DNA of 64,000 nucleotides from Oerskovia jenensis (GCF_016907235.1 NZ_JAFBBO010000001.1:372001-436000), one strand, 5' to 3'; numbered from the stretch's first letter, positions 39,046 through 48,134 are shown. The notes: generated by a model not told the origin, from the letters alone. Numbers and translations are program-made.

Positions 39046-40428
39046 ATGTTCTTCAGCTCGACGCGCAGTACCTCTCAGCGCACCCTTCTCGGCACGCTCA
39101 CCACCGCAGCCCTCACCGTGGGCCTGGTGGGCCTGGGCGCAGCACCCGCCCTGGCCACGACGCCGCTGCCGACCACGGCGCTGGGGAACTCGTGCCCCGA
39201 CTTCTCGGGTGGGCTCACGAACACGCCGCTCTTCACCGACAAGGGTGTCGCGATCTTCGTCGGCGGGGACTACACGGCGCTGGGCGGCGCCAAGGAGTCC
39301 GAGGGCGTCCTGGTCTCCCAGGGCTCCGTGACCATCGACACCGGCGACCTGATGAACCTCGGGGTCGTCGGGGCCGGTTCGCAGTTCACGCCCGCGAGCG
39401 GCAGCGACATGGTCCTGGCCGCAGGCGCCGTCACGGTCAAGTCCGGACGCGTCGAGGTCGCGCACCGCCTCGACAAGGGCGGCAACGTCGTCGCAGGCGG
39501 CGCCATCGAGGGGACCATCGAGCTCAACGGCGGCAAGAAGACCCCGCACTCGTCCGTGCCGGCCCCGCAGGCCAAGGCGCTGCGCGCCGAGCTCGGCAAG
39601 GTCTCCGCCGACCTCGCGGACAAGCCTGCGACCGGCAGCCTCGCGGGCAGCACCCTGCGAGGCGACGGTTCGTCGGCGGTGCAGGTCTTCGACATCTCTG
39701 CGGAGCAGGTGGCGAGCCTCGGTGGGGCGGTCACGTTCGAGAACGTGGGCGCCACCGCGCCGATCGTCGTCAACGTCTCGGGCAAGGCACCGGACCTCTC
39801 GCTCAACTACATCGCCGCGGGAAGCGACCGGATCGACGCCGGTGCCGCCCTCGGCAAGTGGGCCCCCCGCATCCTGTGGAACTTCCCCGACGCCACGCAC
39901 CTCACCATGACGAGCAGCAGCCAGACGGTCGGCTCGATCCTGGCACCGCAGGCCGACGTCGCCCAGAAGACCCACACCAACGGCCGGCTGTACATCGGCG
40001 GTGACCTCACGTTCGGCGGCGCGGGCGCCAGCGGCGGCCTCGAGCACCACAACTTCCCGTGGATCGGGTCGGCGACGCTCGGGTGCGAGGTGCCTCCGGC
40101 GACCGTGAACCCGCCGGTCACGGAGACGCCCACGCCCCTCACGCCCGGGACGACCCCGCCGGTCACCGAGGTGCCCGGCGCGCAGGTGCCGCCGGTCACC
40201 ACGCCGCAGGTCCCCGTCGACAAGGCCACCCCGGTCGCGGCCCCCAAGCCCGCACCGAGCGCCACCGCGCCGGCCACGCCCCAGGCCGCTCGGCCGGCCC
40301 CCGCGCCGGAGGAGGGCGGTCTCGCGGCCACCGGTGCGCAGACCGCGATGATCGTCGCGATCGCGGCAGCCCTCCTCGCGGGCGGCACCTGGCTCGTCCT
40401 GGCGGCACGCAGGCGCGCCGCGCGCTGA
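39046..40428 (+). CDS. Sortase-anchored choice-of-anchor A family protein
   Basis: A 460-residue secreted surface protein. Residues 1-37 are a signal peptide (LLGTLTTAALTVGLVGLGAAPALA). The body (FVGGDYTALGGAKESEGVLVSQG... to NGRLYIGGDLTFGG) matches the choice-of-anchor A module, a beta-rich surface domain. A Pro/Thr stalk (PPVTETPTPLTPGTTPPVTE) leads to LAATG, then a hydrophobic helix and RRRAAR, i.e. an LPXTG-like (LAXTG, class E) sortase signal. ATG at 39046 has GGAG 6 nt upstream. It likely sits on the cell wall; ligand unknown. Confidence 0.88.
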   Translation: MFFSSTRSTSQRTLLGTLTTAALTVGLVGLGAAPALATTPLPTTALGNSCPDFSGGLTNTPLFTDKGVAIFVGGDYTALGGAKESEGVLVSQGSVTIDTGDLMNLGVVGAGSQFTPASGSDMVLAAGAVTVKSGRVEVAHRLDKGGNVVAGGAIEGTIELNGGKKTPHSSVPAPQAKALRAELGKVSADLADKPATGSLAGSTLRGDGSSAVQVFDISAEQVASLGGAVTFENVGATAPIVVNVSGKAPDLSLNYIAAGSDRIDAGAALGKWAPRILWNFPDATHLTMTSSSQTVGSILAPQADVAQKTHTNGRLYIGGDLTFGGAGASGGLEHHNFPWIGSATLGCEVPPATVNPPVTETPTPLTPGTTPPVTEVPGAQVPPVTTPQVPVDKATPVAAPKPAPSATAPATPQAARPAPAPEEGGLAATGAQTAMIVAIAAALLAGGTWLVLAARRRAAR

Positions 40429-40441
40429 CGCCACCCGAGGA

Positions 40442-40499
40442 ACGACCGACGGCCGAGGCCCCCAGGGACGACTCCCCGGGGGCCTCGGCCGTCGGTCGT
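40442..40499. terminator. Terminator with 22-bp perfect stem
   Basis: Arms 40442-40463 and 40478-40499 (ACGACCGACGGCCGAGG core) are perfectly complementary around a 14-nt loop. It lies 13 nt past the surface protein stop and between convergent genes, so it may serve pcp too. Confidence 0.85.
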
Positions 40500-40540
40500 G
40501 CAGCTCCGGTCCTCGCGCCCCGGCATCGGCGACGTGCCGA

Positions 40541-41203
40541 TCAGTGCTCGGCGCCCGCCGGGACCGGCCGGGCCGCATCGGCTCCGAGCCTGCCGTCGAG
40601 ATCCGAAAGGGCCGTCTCCACGACGACCCGCATCGCCCGGACGAGGGCCGCGAGCGACAGGGACCCGCCGTCGGGCGCGGGAGCCCCCGGCTCGCTCACC
40701 GCGGGCACGTGCACGAACCCGGCCCGCACGTCGTCCTGGCCGTGCGCCCAGCGCGCGAGGTCGTAGAACGTCGCGTTGCACACGTACGTCCCCGCGGTGC
40801 TCGACACCGCCACGGGAACACCGGCCTCACGCACCGCGACCAGCGCCGGCTTGAGCGGCAGGGTCGTGAAATAGGCCGCCGGCCCGTCCTCGACCACGGG
40901 CACGTCGACGGGCGCGGAGCCCGCGTTGTCGGGGATACGAGCGTCGATCACGTTGATCGCCACACGTTCGAGGCGGACCGCGGCCGTCCCGCCCGCGAGA
41001 CCGACGGCCACCACGACCCGGGGCCGGTGCTCCTCGATGGCCGAGCGCAGCACGGGCCACGCGCCGGCGAACGTGCACGGCAGCTCGACCGCGACGAGCG
41101 GTTCGGCTCCGTCCCACACGTCCCGCAGCGCACTGACGGCCCGCCACGAGGCGTTGGTCGCAGCGCCGTCGAACGGCTCGAAGCCCGAGAGCAGGACCGT
41201 CAC
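40541..41203 (-). CDS. pcp: Pyrrolidone-carboxylate peptidase
   Basis: Removes N-terminal pyroglutamate from peptides (C15 family). The 220-residue protein shows VLLSGFEPFDG at the start, Glu in RLERVAIN, the Cys nucleophile in STAGTYVCNATFYDL and His in AGFVHVP, completing the Glu-Cys-His triad. GTG at 41203 overlaps the coaE stop by 4 nt (GTGA), so it is translationally coupled to coaE. The C-terminus runs on about 10 residues beyond the usual end. Confidence 0.93.
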   Translation of the reverse strand: MTVLLSGFEPFDGAATNASWRAVSALRDVWDGAEPLVAVELPCTFAGAWPVLRSAIEEHRPRVVVAVGLAGGTAAVRLERVAINVIDARIPDNAGSAPVDVPVVEDGPAAYFTTLPLKPALVAVREAGVPVAVSSTAGTYVCNATFYDLARWAHGQDDVRAGFVHVPAVSEPGAPAPDGGSLSLAALVRAMRVVVETALSDLDGRLGADAARPVPAGAEH

Positions 41204-41817
41204 ACCAGCTCCTCGGCGGTCTCGCGCTCGATGCGCTCCCACAGAGCGTCGACCTCGGCGCGCAGCGCGTCGGGCGAGCCGCTGCCGTCGAGCGTCACGT
41301 CGGCGACCGCGAGCCGCTCGTCATCGGTGGCCTGTGCGGCGATCCGGGCCCGGGCCTCGTCCTCGCTCAGGCCGCGTGAGGCCACCAGGCGCTGCAGGCG
41401 CACGTCCTCGGGGGCCACGACCACCGCGACGAGGTGGAACGACTCGGACTGACCGGTCTCGACGAGCAGCGGGATGTCGTGCACGACGACGGCGCGCGGG
41501 TCTCGCGCGGCGACGAGGGCCTCGCGCTCGGCCGACAGGCGACGGACCTCGGGGTGGACGATCCCGTTGAGCCGGCGGCGCGCCTCGTCGTCACCGAACA
41601 CGACGGTCCCGAGCCGCGCCCGGTCGAGCGACCCGTCGGGCGCGAGGACATCGTCCCCGAAGACCTCGACGATCTCCTCGAGGCCCACGGTGCCGGGCGC
41701 GACGGCCTCCCGCGCCAGCACGTCGGCGTCGATGACGCAGGCCCCGAGCTCGGCGAACCGATCCAGGGCCACGGACTTTCCTGCTGCGATCCCGCCGGTC
41801 AGACCTACGCGAAACAT
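41200..41817 (-). CDS. coaE: Dephospho-CoA kinase
   Basis: Last step of CoA synthesis, phosphorylating dephospho-CoA. The 205-residue protein has the P-loop FRVGLTGGIAAGKSVALDRF, CVIDADVLAREAV and VVVHDIPLLVETG, all standard. The ATG at 41817 is preceded by AGGA; a longer in-frame start adds an unconserved leader. It sits between marR and pcp and is near rpsA, as in M. tuberculosis (Rv1630-Rv1631), though here the ABC exporter intervenes. Confidence 0.94.
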   Translation of the reverse strand: MFRVGLTGGIAAGKSVALDRFAELGACVIDADVLAREAVAPGTVGLEEIVEVFGDDVLAPDGSLDRARLGTVVFGDDEARRRLNGIVHPEVRRLSAEREALVAARDPRAVVVHDIPLLVETGQSESFHLVAVVVAPEDVRLQRLVASRGLSEDEARARIAAQATDDERLAVADVTLDGSGSPDALRAEVDALWERIERETAEELV

Positions 41818-41833
41818 GGGTCCATCCTGCCAG

Positions 41834-42319
41834 TCATGCCCCGTGCGCACGCTCCGGGGCAGTGCGGGCCTCTCCCGAGGCGGTGCCGCCCTCCCCCGCC
41901 ACCGTGCGCAGCAGGCGCAACAGCTCGTGCCGGTCGCCCTCTCCGAGCCGGGACAGGAGGGTCCCTGCGCTCGTCTCGCGCTCGGCGGCGACCGCGGCGA
42001 GCGTGCGTCGTCCGTCCTCGGTCAGCTCGACGAGGGTCGCGCGACGGTCCGTGGGGTCGGGCAGCCTGCGCACGAGGCCGGCGGCCTCGGCGTCGTCGAC
42101 CTTGGAGGTGACCGACCGGGGAGCGACGTCCAGGATGCCGGCGAGCGCGCTGGGGCGCTGGGGTCCCTCGCAGCGGTCGAGCGCACGCAGCATCCGGAAC
42201 TGGCCGGGCGTGGTCCGTGCGCGCCCGAGCCGCTCCCCCGCCTCGCGACGGACCGCGCGCATCGCGGCGTGCAGGAGGGTGAGGAACTCGGCGTTCTCGG
42301 CGTCGAAGTCTGTCGTCAC
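41834..42319 (-). CDS. MarR family transcriptional regulator
   Basis: A 161-residue winged-helix repressor: TPGQFRMLRALDR...RPSALAGILDVAPRSVTSKVDDAEAAGLVRRLPDPTDRRATLVELT is the canonical MarR DNA-binding unit, flanked by dimerisation helices. It is divergent from an ABC exporter that it probably represses. I chose the GTG at 42319, 7 nt after TATCCT, over the ATG at 42364, because the latter would place the coding start inside the shared promoter and operator. Confidence 0.88.
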   Translation of the reverse strand: MTTDFDAENAEFLTLLHAAMRAVRREAGERLGRARTTPGQFRMLRALDRCEGPQRPSALAGILDVAPRSVTSKVDDAEAAGLVRRLPDPTDRRATLVELTEDGRRTLAAVAAERETSAGTLLSRLGEGDRHELLRLLRTVAGEGGTASGEARTAPERAHGA

Positions 42320-42326
42320 AGGCACG

Positions 42327-42380
42327 AGGATAGTCGCCACCAGGACTCTTGTGAACCAACTCATGGTGAGGTAGGCTCAC
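42327..42380. promoter_or_regulatory. Divergent marR/ABC promoters and operator
   Basis: Plus strand: TTGTGA (42349-42354) - 17 nt - TAGGCT (42372-42377) for the exporter. Minus strand: TTCACA (42355-42350) - 17 nt - TATCCT (42332-42327) for marR, with GTG 7 nt on. The two -35 hexamers overlap on opposite strands. The inverted repeat GTGAG-N5-CTCAC (42366-42380) covers the exporter -10 and is a likely MarR operator. Confidence 0.75.
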
Positions 42381-42438
42381 TACCGGCGTCGAGGCACTTC
42401 CTCCGCCGCCCTCCCCCTCCGACCCCCCAGGAGGCCTC

Positions 42439-44394
42439 GTGTCCTTCCCCTCGTCCTTCGGTGGCGGCTCCGGCATGCGCACCTTCCGCCAGGACTCCTC
42501 CGTGGCCAAGCAGCGGCTCCGCCGCGGCACCGTCCGGCGCATCCTCGCCTTCGCGCGCCCCTACAAGGCGCAGCTCGCGGTGTTCCTCGTGCTCATCGCG
42601 CTCAACGCCGCGGCAGGTGCCGTGACCCCGCTGCTGTTCAAGTCCCTCATCGACGACGGCATCACTGCCGGTCGCGTCGACGTGGTCGTCGAGATCTCGC
42701 TCGTCGTGGCCGGCATCGCGCTCGCGTCCGGCCTGCTGAGCATCGGCGAACGCTGGTTCTCCGCCCGCGTCGGCGAGGGACTCATCTTCGACCTGCGCAC
42801 CGCGGTCTTCGACCACGTGCAGCGCATGCCGCTCGCGTTCTTCAGCCGCACCCGCACCGGGGCGCTCGTCCAGCGACTCAACGGCGACGTGCTGGGCGCA
42901 CAGCAGGCCTTCACCTCGACGCTCTCCAACGTCTTCTCGAACCTGCTCACCGTCGTGTTCGTCCTCGCCGCGATGCTCTCGATGTCCTGGGAGCTCACGC
43001 TCATCGCGCTCGCGCTGCTCCCCGTGTTCGTGCTGCCCGCGCGCTGGGTGGGCCGCAGGCTCGCGGGCATCACGCGCGAGAGCTACACCCTCAACGCCGA
43101 TGCCGCCCAGATGATGAACGAGCGCTTCAACGTCGCGGGCGCCCACCTGGTCAAGATCTTCGGACGGCCCGAGCGGGAGTCCACGACGTTCGCCGAGCAG
43201 GCCGGGCGCGTACGCGACATCGGCGTGACCTCGGCCATGTACGCGACCGTGTTCCGCGTCGCCCTCACGACGGTCGCCTCGGTCGCCGTCGCGATCGTCT
43301 ACGGGCTGGGTGGCGTCATGGCCATCCGCGGCACGCTCACCGTCGGCGTCGTCGTCGCCCTCACGGCCTACCTCGCCCGCCTGTACGGGCCGCTCACCGC
43401 GCTGTCCAACGTCCAGGTGGACGTCATGACCGCCCTCGTGAGCTTCGAGCGCGTCCTGGAGGTCCTCGACCTCGAGCCGTCCGTCACGGACGCCCCGGAC
43501 GCCCGCGACCTGTCCGACGACGTCGCTCGCCACGGCGCGACCCTCACCCTGGAACACGTCACCTTCCGCTACCCCGGCGCCGCCGACGTCTCGCTCGCGT
43601 CGCTCGAGGCCGTGGCCACGGTGAGCTCCGACCCGACGAGCGACACGCTCTCCGACGTCTCGTTCGCGGTCCCCGCAGGCGCGATGGTCGCGATCGTCGG
43701 CCCCTCGGGTGCCGGCAAGACCACGATCTCCCAGCTCGTCACCCGGATGTACGACCCCACGGACGGCGCGGTCCGGATCGCCGGTCGCGACCTGCGCGAG
43801 GTCACCCAGCGCTCGCTCCAGGACACCGTCGGCGTCGTCTCCCAGGAGGCGCACCTGTTCCACGACACCATCGCGGGCAACCTGCGCTACGCCAAGCCGG
43901 ACGCGACGGACACCGAGCTGTGGACCGCGCTGCGCCAGGCGCACGTCGCCGAGCTCGTCGAGTCCCTCCCGGCAGGGCTCGAGACCGTGGTCGGCGACCG
44001 CGGCTACCGCCTCTCGGGCGGCGAACGCCAGCGGCTCGCGATCGCGCGCCTGTTCCTCAAGGCGCCGGCCCTCGTCGTGCTCGACGAGGCGACCGCCCAT
44101 CTCGACTCCGAGTCGGAGGCCGCCGTCCAGCTCGCGCTCGACGCCGCTCTCGACGGCAGGACGTCCCTCGTCATCGCGCACCGACTGTCCACGATCCGCC
44201 AGGCCGACATGATCGTCGTGCTCGACCAGGGACGCGTCGTGGCGACCGGTACCCACGCCGACCTCCTGGTCGACGGCGGTCTCTACGCCGAGCTCTACCG
44301 GACGCAGTTCGCGACCGGGGACGCGGCGGACCAGGCGACCGCGGGCGACGAGGACCTCACGACGCGTGACGACGAGGAGAGCCTGGCGGTCTGA
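42439..44394 (+). CDS. ABC transporter, fused permease-ATPase (exporter)
   Basis: A 651-residue type IV exporter half-transporter. Residues ~45-330 hold six transmembrane helices; the ATPase has Walker A GPSGAGKTTI, Q-loop SQEAHLFHD, signature RLSGGERQRLAIAR, Walker B ALVVLDEATAHLD and the H-loop IAHRLST. The linker carries an Asp/Ser-rich insertion (SLEAVATVSSDPTSDTLSD). GTG at 42439 has AGGAGG 4 nt upstream. Divergence from a MarR gene with a shared operator suggests inducible efflux of a drug or lipid; substrate unknown. Confidence 0.92.
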   Translation: MSFPSSFGGGSGMRTFRQDSSVAKQRLRRGTVRRILAFARPYKAQLAVFLVLIALNAAAGAVTPLLFKSLIDDGITAGRVDVVVEISLVVAGIALASGLLSIGERWFSARVGEGLIFDLRTAVFDHVQRMPLAFFSRTRTGALVQRLNGDVLGAQQAFTSTLSNVFSNLLTVVFVLAAMLSMSWELTLIALALLPVFVLPARWVGRRLAGITRESYTLNADAAQMMNERFNVAGAHLVKIFGRPERESTTFAEQAGRVRDIGVTSAMYATVFRVALTTVASVAVAIVYGLGGVMAIRGTLTVGVVVALTAYLARLYGPLTALSNVQVDVMTALVSFERVLEVLDLEPSVTDAPDARDLSDDVARHGATLTLEHVTFRYPGAADVSLASLEAVATVSSDPTSDTLSDVSFAVPAGAMVAIVGPSGAGKTTISQLVTRMYDPTDGAVRIAGRDLREVTQRSLQDTVGVVSQEAHLFHDTIAGNLRYAKPDATDTELWTALRQAHVAELVESLPAGLETVVGDRGYRLSGGERQRLAIARLFLKAPALVVLDEATAHLDSESEAAVQLALDAALDGRTSLVIAHRLSTIRQADMIVVLDQGRVVATGTHADLLVDGGLYAELYRTQFATGDAADQATAGDEDLTTRDDEESLAV

Positions 44395-44404
44395 CCGGGG
44401 CGGG

Positions 44405-45004
44405 TCAGGCGAACCGGCCCAGCCACAGCCCCGCGAGGGCGAGGGCCGCGATCGTCTCCCCGTCACGGATGGTCCCCGCCGAGATCATCGCCAGCACCTC
44501 CGCGAACGGCACGGCCTCGACACGCGAGATCCCCTCCTCGACCTGGCTGGCCGAGCGACCCCCCACCGTCCCCGCGGAGTGCGGTGCGTCGCTCCCGCCG
44601 GTCCCCCGCAGGCTCGGCGCCCCCGTCAGCCCGCGCGCCACGAACACGTGCTCGGGGGCCTTCGCGACCCCGTTGAGAGCGTCCATGCCACCGACCCGCA
44701 CCCACTCCCGAGCACGGAGCCCCGTCTCCTCGAGAAGTTCTCGCTGGGCCGCGACGAGCGGGTCCTCACCGTCGCTCGCCCCGGCGGGGACCTCGATCGA
44801 GAGCGCACCGGTGGCGTAGCGGTGCTGCGTCACGAGCACGACCTCGTCGGCGTCCGTGAGTGCCACGACGAAGACCGCGGGCCATCGCAGCTCGACGACC
44901 CCGTAGATGCCCGGGGCGCCGTCGGGACGGATCACGCGGTCCTCCCGCACCCTGATCCAGGAGTTCTCGTAGGCGGTGCGGGTGCTCTCGGTGGTCCACG
45001 GCAT
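44405..45004 (-). CDS. Nudix hydrolase (ADP-ribose pyrophosphatase-like)
   Basis: A 199-residue Nudix protein; the box is GASDGEDPLVAAQRELLEETGL, where the first Gly-to-Glu spacing is one shorter than textbook Nudix but the REx2EE core is intact. EVPAG before the box fits ADP-ribose-type pyrophosphatases. The ATG at 45004 is chosen over GTG 45010 because TAGGCT (45016-45011) ends exactly 6 nt before it, predicting a leaderless mRNA. It converges with the ABC gene, 10 nt apart. Confidence 0.87.
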   Translation of the reverse strand: MPWTTESTRTAYENSWIRVREDRVIRPDGAPGIYGVVELRWPAVFVVALTDADEVVLVTQHRYATGALSIEVPAGASDGEDPLVAAQRELLEETGLRAREWVRVGGMDALNGVAKAPEHVFVARGLTGAPSLRGTGGSDAPHSAGTVGGRSASQVEEGISRVEAVPFAEVLAMISAGTIRDGETIAALALAGLWLGRFA

Positions 45005-45010
45005 CGTCAC

Positions 45011-45016
45011 AGCCTA
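45011..45016 (-). promoter_or_regulatory. -10 hexamer of leaderless Nudix gene
   Basis: TAGGCT on the minus strand, followed by GTGACG and then ATG. This places the transcription start on the start codon and decides the start choice. Confidence 0.6.
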
Positions 45017-45084
45017 GGGGCACCTCCGGCCCGACGCGGGCGTCCACGACGTCGACTCCGAGGTGCCGACCCCGGGCACGACGA

Positions 45085-45112
45085 AGGCCCGCCACCCGAA
45101 GGTGGCGGGCCT
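45085..45112 (-). terminator. rpsA terminator
   Basis: A 12-bp stem (AGGCCCGCCACC / GGTGGCGGGCCT) with a CGAA tetraloop, 39 nt past the rpsA stop on the minus strand. Confidence 0.8.
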
Positions 45113-45150
45113 CGTCATGACATCACCCCGGCCGCGAGGCCAGGAGGAGA

Positions 45151-46623
45151 TCAGTTACCGGTGAGCTTCTCGCGCAGAGCGGCGAGCGCCTCGTCCGAAG
45201 CCAGCGTGCCGGCAGCCTCTTCCTGGACCGGGGTCGAGGAGTAGGTGGCAGCGGAGCTGGCGGAGGACTCGCCCGAGGTCACGGCCTCGTCGTCGGCCTT
45301 GAGAGCCTCGGCGACCTGCTTGCGGTGCGCCTCCCAGCGCTCGTGAGCCTTCGCGTACTGCGACTCCCACGTCTCGCGCTGCGACTCGAAGCCCTCGAGC
45401 CACTCGTTGGTCTCGGGGTCGAAGCCCTCGGGGTACTTGTAGTTCCCCTGCTCGTCGTACTCGGCAGCCATGCCGTACAGCGCGGGGTCGAAGTCGTCCG
45501 ACTCCGGGTCCACGCCCTCGTTGGCCTGCTTGAGCGAGAGCGAGATGCGGCGACGCTCGAGGTCGATGTCGATGACCTTGACGAAGACCTCGTCACCGAC
45601 GTTGACGACCTGCTCAGGCAGCTCGACGTGACGCACGGCCAGCTCGGAGATGTGCACGAGGCCCTCGATGCCGTCCTCGACGCGCACGAACGCACCGAAC
45701 GGAACCAGCTTGGTGACCTTGCCCGGCACGACCTGACCGATGGCGTGCGTACGAGCGAAGGTCTGCCACGGGTCCTCCTGCGTCGCCTTCAGCGACAGGG
45801 AGACACGCTCGCGGTCGAAGTCGACGTCCAGGACCTCGACCGTGACCTCCTGGCCCACCTCGACGACCTCGGAGGGGTGGTCGATGTGCTTCCAGGACAG
45901 CTCCGAGACGTGCACCAGACCGTCGACGCCGCCGAGGTCCACGAACGCACCGAAGTTGACGATCGAGGAGACGACACCGGGGCGCACCTGGCCCTTCTGC
46001 AGGGTCTGCAGGAAGGTCGAGCGAACCTCGGACTGCGTCTGCTCGAGCCACGCACGACGCGACAGGACGACGTTGTTGCGGTTCTTGTCGAGCTCGATGA
46101 TCTTCGCCTCGATCTCCTTGCCGACGTACGGCTGGAGGTCGCGGACGCGGCGCATCTCCACCAGCGATGCGGGCAGGAAGCCGCGCAGGCCGATGTCGAG
46201 GATGAGGCCGCCCTTGACGACCTCGATGACGGTGCCGGTGACGACGCCGTCCTCTTCCTTGATCTTCTCGATCGTGCCCCAGGCACGCTCGTACTGAGCG
46301 CGCTTCTTGGAGAGGATCAGGCGACCTTCCTTGTCCTCCTTCTGGAGGACGAGGGCCTCGACTGCGTCACCGACCTTGACGACGTCCCCGGGGTCCACGT
46401 CGTGCTTGATGGACAGCTCGCGGGAGGGGATGACGCCTTCGGTCTTGTAGCCGATGTCGAGGAGAACCTCGTCACGGTCGACCTTGACGATCGTGCCTTC
46501 GACGATGTCACCGTCATTGAAGTACTTGATGGTGGCGTCGATGGCGGCAAGGAAGTCCTCTTCGGTGCCGATGTCGTTGATGGCAACCTGAGGTGCGGAC
46601 TTCGCGGGGGTGGAGATGGTCAT
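45151..46623 (-). CDS. rpsA: 30S ribosomal protein S1
   Basis: mRNA-binding ribosomal protein; 490 residues with four S1 (OB-fold) domains starting near GDIVEGTIVKVDRDEVLLDI, GVVTGTVIEVVKGGLILDI, GQVRPGVVSSIVNFGAFVDL and GQVVPGKVTKLVPFGAFVRV. The C-terminal part is acidic/Ala-rich and ends ALAALREKLTGN. Four domains and not six is the actinobacterial form. ATG at 46623 has GGAG ~11 nt upstream; upstream in-frame codons are probably leader. A clear promoter lies ~170 nt upstream, so the mRNA has a long leader where S1 autocontrol may act. Confidence 0.96.
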   Translation of the reverse strand: MTISTPAKSAPQVAINDIGTEEDFLAAIDATIKYFNDGDIVEGTIVKVDRDEVLLDIGYKTEGVIPSRELSIKHDVDPGDVVKVGDAVEALVLQKEDKEGRLILSKKRAQYERAWGTIEKIKEEDGVVTGTVIEVVKGGLILDIGLRGFLPASLVEMRRVRDLQPYVGKEIEAKIIELDKNRNNVVLSRRAWLEQTQSEVRSTFLQTLQKGQVRPGVVSSIVNFGAFVDLGGVDGLVHVSELSWKHIDHPSEVVEVGQEVTVEVLDVDFDRERVSLSLKATQEDPWQTFARTHAIGQVVPGKVTKLVPFGAFVRVEDGIEGLVHISELAVRHVELPEQVVNVGDEVFVKVIDIDLERRRISLSLKQANEGVDPESDDFDPALYGMAAEYDEQGNYKYPEGFDPETNEWLEGFESQRETWESQYAKAHERWEAHRKQVAEALKADDEAVTSGESSASSAATYSSTPVQEEAAGTLASDEALAALREKLTGN

Positions 46624-46795
46624 TGAGTTCGATGCTCCGATGCGGACAGGAAGTAGTTCGGATAGGGATGCTGCTGTGGTGGTCGCCACCGGTGACCTCC
46701 GCTCCGAGCACGGAACGGCCCCACCACGACGAGAACGACGGACGCGTCACGTCTCAGGCAGGAGGTAGGGCGGTAGGCGCACTGCACCGTCAGAC

Positions 46796-46825
46796 ATCCT
46801 ATCGACGGAAAGGCGAAGCGGTCAA
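46796..46825 (-). promoter_or_regulatory. rpsA promoter
   Basis: TTGACC (46825-46820), an 18-nt spacer and TAGGAT (46801-46796) on the minus strand give a good vegetative promoter, start site near 46789, leaving a leader of about 165 nt. The rest of the 46624-46977 spacer holds only this leader and the pfkA terminator. Confidence 0.7.
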
Positions 46826-46925
46826 AGGGAGAACGGAGCGGTGCACGCGCTCTCACCCTCCCGCCCGTGGGGACCCGCCCCCGACCGACCGGTTGCGCCC
46901 GACGATCGACCGACGGCCCGACGCA

Positions 46926-46960
46926 CGACTGCCGCTCGTGGGATCCACGAACGGCAGTCG
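46926..46960 (-). terminator. pfkA terminator
   Basis: CGACTGCCG / CGGCAGTCG outer stem and TCGTGG / CCACGA inner stem with one mismatch and a 3-nt loop, 18 nt past the pfkA stop. Confidence 0.75.
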
Positions 46961-46977
46961 GTGAGGCAGGGCATGCG

Positions 46978-48003
46978 TCAGGACAGGGCGTGCGCGACCC
47001 TCAGCAGCTCGGCGGGGACGTGCTTGACCTTGCCGGCGATCTCGTCGAGCGGGACGAGCACGACGCTCTCGCCGCGCAGCGCCGTCATGACCTTCGACTC
47101 GCCGCGCGAGATCGCGTCGACCGCAGCCACACCGAACCGGCTGCCGAGGATGCGGTCGGTCGGAGTCGGCTCGCCGCCGCGCTGGACGTGCCCGAGGACC
47201 GTCAGGCGCGTGTCGAACCCGGTGCGACGGGCGATCTCGGCCGAGACCCGCTCGCCGATCGAGCCGGCGATGATCTCGCCGTACTTGCCGAGCTCCTGGG
47301 TGAAGTTCATGCTGCTGCCCTCACGCGGCACGGCACCCTCGGCGACGACCACGATCGAGAAGTTGGCGTGCGCACGGTGACGGTGGCGCAGGAACTTCTC
47401 GATGGCGTCCATGTCGAAGGGGTCCTCGGGGGCGAGGACGACCTCGGCGCCACCGGCGATGCCGGCGTTCACGGCGATCCAGCCCGCGTGGCGGCCCATG
47501 ACCTCGACGACCATGACGCGGTTGTGGCTCTCCGCGGTCGTGTGGACCCGGTCGATCGCCTCGGTCGCGATGTTGACGGCGGTGTGGAAGCCGATCGAGA
47601 GGTCGGTGCCCTCCACGTCGTTGTCGATCGTCTTGGGGATCGCGACGATGTTGACGCCCGCGTCCGCGACCTTGCTCGCGGCGTGCAGCGTGCCGTCGCC
47701 GCCGATGCAGATCATGGCATCGAGACGCTCGGCCTCGACGGTCGCGAGGACCGCGTCGATCCCGCCGTCGGACGCGTGCGGGTGGAATCGCGCCGTGCCG
47801 AGAAGGGTTCCCCCCACGGGCAGGACGTTACGGATGTCCTGGCGCCCGAGCGGGACGATGTCGCCGTCGACGACGCCCTTCCACCCGTTGCGGAACCCGA
47901 TGATGGTGTGTCCGTACTCGCCCATCCCCTGCTTGACGACAGCCCTGATGGCCGCGTTCAAACCGGGGCAGTCCCCGCCACCTGTGAGCAGACCGATGCG
48001 CAA
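46978..48003 (-). CDS. pfkA: 6-phosphofructokinase (group III)
   Basis: Phosphorylates fructose-6-phosphate. The 341-residue protein has RIGLLTGGGDCPGLNAAIRA, CIGGDGTLHAA, PKTIDNDVEGTD and EVMGRHAGWIA. GGDG (Gly in the phosphate site) combined with PKTIDND is the mix seen in ATP-using actinomycete enzymes of the mixed-substrate group; PPi-dependent relatives carry Asp at the first site. ATP use is therefore the better guess. The TTG at 48003 has GAGG 7 nt upstream. Single gene between rpsA and a divergent methyltransferase. Confidence 0.93.
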   Translation of the reverse strand: MRIGLLTGGGDCPGLNAAIRAVVKQGMGEYGHTIIGFRNGWKGVVDGDIVPLGRQDIRNVLPVGGTLLGTARFHPHASDGGIDAVLATVEAERLDAMICIGGDGTLHAASKVADAGVNIVAIPKTIDNDVEGTDLSIGFHTAVNIATEAIDRVHTTAESHNRVMVVEVMGRHAGWIAVNAGIAGGAEVVLAPEDPFDMDAIEKFLRHRHRAHANFSIVVVAEGAVPREGSSMNFTQELGKYGEIIAGSIGERVSAEIARRTGFDTRLTVLGHVQRGGEPTPTDRILGSRFGVAAVDAISRGESKVMTALRGESVVLVPLDEIAGKVKHVPAELLRVAHALS

Positions 48004-48134
48004 CTCGAACCTCGTCTCGTGATGAGTGATCGTCGGAAGGCGGACCAGCGCCTTCGCTCGACCGACCAGCCCCCATCGTATCGATCACCAGGGGCGATGC
48101 CGTGGAACGACCCTCGTCGCGAGACGATGGATGC

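Noticed and set aside
42320-42364. Upstream ATG (42364) as marR start
   Set aside because: It would put the first codons over the -35 of both promoters and abut the exporter operator, and the extra residues are not conserved-looking; GTG 42319 has a leaderless promoter.
46978-48003. PPi-dependent phosphofructokinase
   Set aside because: The phosphate-site motif is GGDG, not the Asp-bearing form of PPi enzymes, although the PKTIDND Lys is shared; ATP use is more likely.
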